A stretch of DNA of 64,000 nt, taken from the NCBI RefSeq assembly GCF_003350535.1, contig NZ_QQBB01000002.1, forward strand, positions 310,001-374,000, given 5' to 3'. The stretch comes from Microvirga subterranea. GTDB taxonomy: Bacteria; Pseudomonadota; Alphaproteobacteria; Rhizobiales; Beijerinckiaceae. Each line of letters opens with the position of its first letter. Positions within the stretch are counted from its first letter, which is position 1. The notes beneath the pieces are model-generated. The model saw nothing but the letters and a program-made list of their open reading frames with translations, searched no databases and had not been told where the DNA came from. The translations under genes and the position numbers were made by a program. This document shows, piece by piece, positions 63,801-64,000 of this stretch.

Positions 63801-64000
63801 AGAATGGCCTCAAGGTTCGCGCGTTAACGTCGGGGGATACGCTCGATTTCGTCGCCGGCACGGGTTCTGGGGACCAGGATCTGAAGCTGCATTCCGGCAC
63901 GAACAGTCCCTACGAGTTCACCAAGGACGGCGGCGGCACGTTCACGCTTCTAAGCGTGGATCTCGTCGGCTCGGAAGGGAGCGGCGGGACCTGGTACGCC
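60857..64000 (+). CDS. giant VCBS-repeat adhesin (3' end outside window)
   Basis: The frame is open from the ATG at 60857 to the last base, 1048 codons, so the protein is larger than this. There is no signal peptide. The N-terminal 124 residues (MSLTTFNEFLLAKQIS) are unassigned. Six VCBS repeats follow, each beginning with (I/V)SGxVxGxATEDG. From 61535 the repeat boundary GTNDAP recurs at 61535, 61853, 62171, 62489, 62807 and 63125, exactly 318 bases each, giving five equal 106-residue units. A cadherin-like domain (SVAENAAGAIIGKLSAIDPD) starts near residue 760 and further Ig-like domains follow. It is probably a type I-secreted surface protein for attachment. Confidence 0.9.
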   Translation, partial: MSLTTFNEFLLAKQISFTSGGEPVLTQSQFSTYYTAWLTSIFSDPAVQQWLRDNYKIDLAGKAIQVNLNQNSDTLLPTVNGITDQKIYDALFGEKSSLIVGTGKTTQERSYVSDFEDTALKAMFAPKVSGPVTGQATEDGTAAPLKALANITDADTKLDSLKVLYSNLPAGVTYDESTKSFVLDTSNEAYQHLAKGQTDKVSFTYIVSDGKYQTEATATWTITGTNDAPVVSGAVTGVATEDGSASTLNALANASDKDDGTVLAVVNVPVGKDLQAGVTYDAATHTFSLDPSDAAYQHLAAGQTHIVTVNYGVSDGSVTTEASVSWTITGTNDAPIVSGSVTGAANEDGLVSSLNALLNVTDKDDASVLSVVNVPAADKLPAGVTYDAVAHTFSLDPSNATYQHLAAGKTQVVTVNYGVSDGIATTDASVSWTVTGTNDAPRVSGAVNGSAFEDTAVSQLDALANASDPDDNSVLSVVNVPAAQDLPAGVTYDAATKTFTFDPSNGAYQHLAAGQKEVVVVNYGVSDGTATTGASVSWTITGTNDAPTVSGAVTGTATEDGAASTLNALAKATDKDDGAVLSVVDVPMADKLPAGVTYDAAAATFRLDPSHAAYQHLAAGQKEVVTVHYGVSDGSATTDASVSWTITGTNDAPRISDVVKGNATEDGAFSHLNALANASDPDDGSALSVVNVPATGDLPAGVSYDAATHKFGLDPSNLAFQHLAAGQEQVVTVHYGVSDGVDTTDASVSWTVTGVNDAPKSVSLDHSSVAENAAGAIIGKLSAIDPDDNDVVSFSVLKADGSGAVDNRFTVDASGNLKLAAGVSLDYEAASSINVVVRGMDNGGSFKDQAFTIAVQDVNEAPTAVQLLNKLASTPENGAAVKVADIKVIDDALGTNALSLSGADSGSFSIETNATTGAKELWFKGGADFEKKAAYDVTVNVDDPTVGVNPDAFDTFHFGITDVVEGTRVSFDKGIDGASYSENGLKVRALTSGDTLDFVAGTGSGDQDLKLHSGTNSPYEFTKDGGGTFTLLSVDLVGSEGSGGTWYA

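Noticed and set aside
55728-64000. A LapG/LapD/LapA-like adhesin-release system made of the cysteine protease, the GGDEF-EAL protein and the giant adhesin
   Set aside because: The GGDEF and EAL motifs are intact, unlike LapD. The adhesin N-terminus shows no LapG cleavage motif or retention module, and the genes are 5-20 kb apart. The idea remains possible but unsupported.

Overview
The window is about 65% G+C and densely coded on both strands. Its gene families point to an alphaproteobacterium of the order Hyphomicrobiales (Rhizobiales). Markers include Usg, DUF3126, DUF6867 inside a liv operon, DUF6894, the small Methyltransf_17 enzyme, a NepR-like protein, EcfG-type promoters and an alphaproteobacterial porin. 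The overall look resembles Methylobacteriaceae such as Microvirga, but that genus-level guess is inference. No insertion sequence, prophage, CRISPR array or rRNA was seen. The only RNA gene recognised is a tRNA-Leu(UAA).

Layout. 0-5 kb: the 3' part of a probable hydrolase gene, murI, a type I-secreted RTX/cadherin protein with an A+T-rich first third, and rpsD with a clear promoter and terminator. 5-15.6 kb: mostly housekeeping genes (LTXXQ periplasmic protein, small hydrolase, cyclopropane-fatty-acid synthase, purB, receiver-only regulator, DUF2243, rpe, amino-acid oxidase-type flavoprotein, SDR, P1 peptidase, CcdA-type protein). 15.5-21.7 kb: a branched-chain amino-acid ABC importer (livH-livM-livG-livF-DUF6867), followed by a two-part palindromic repeat and the binding-protein gene. 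22-33 kb: flavin reductase, formyltransferase, patatin lipoprotein, usg, exoD, radC, map, FkbM methyltransferase, GNAT, sfsA, cinA-like, gpt and an AMP-forming ligase. 33-39.4 kb: a porin whose Shine-Dalgarno sequence lies in a 13-bp stem, then a cobalamin riboswitch in front of nrdA-nrdB.

39.4-49.2 kb is the most unusual part. It holds many small, mostly exported or membrane proteins of unknown function, a NepR-like anti-sigma factor overlapping a receiver gene, a HisKA_2-type histidine kinase and a GGDEF-EAL protein. Several promoters match the general-stress EcfG consensus GGAAC-N16/17-CGTT. Two of these are perfect here, and a third perfect one precedes the receiver gene near 9.65 kb. 49-64 kb: the tRNA, a flavin monooxygenase, a zinc-finger protein, hydrolase, methyltransferase, enoyl-CoA hydratase, cysE, gamma carbonic anhydrase, a transglutaminase-like protease with a CtrA-type site upstream, rhomboid, CBS protein, patatin and MFS transporter. 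The window closes with the first 1048 codons of a giant VCBS-repeat adhesin.

The best-supported unusual points are four. NrdB has Phe153 where the radical Tyr normally sits, so it is class Ic-like, with a NrdA carrying two ATP-cones, all downstream of a B12 riboswitch. A general-stress regulon cluster surrounds an orphan NepR-like gene. The porin leader sequesters its ribosome-binding site. Two large exported repeat proteins are present, one of them compositionally mosaic.
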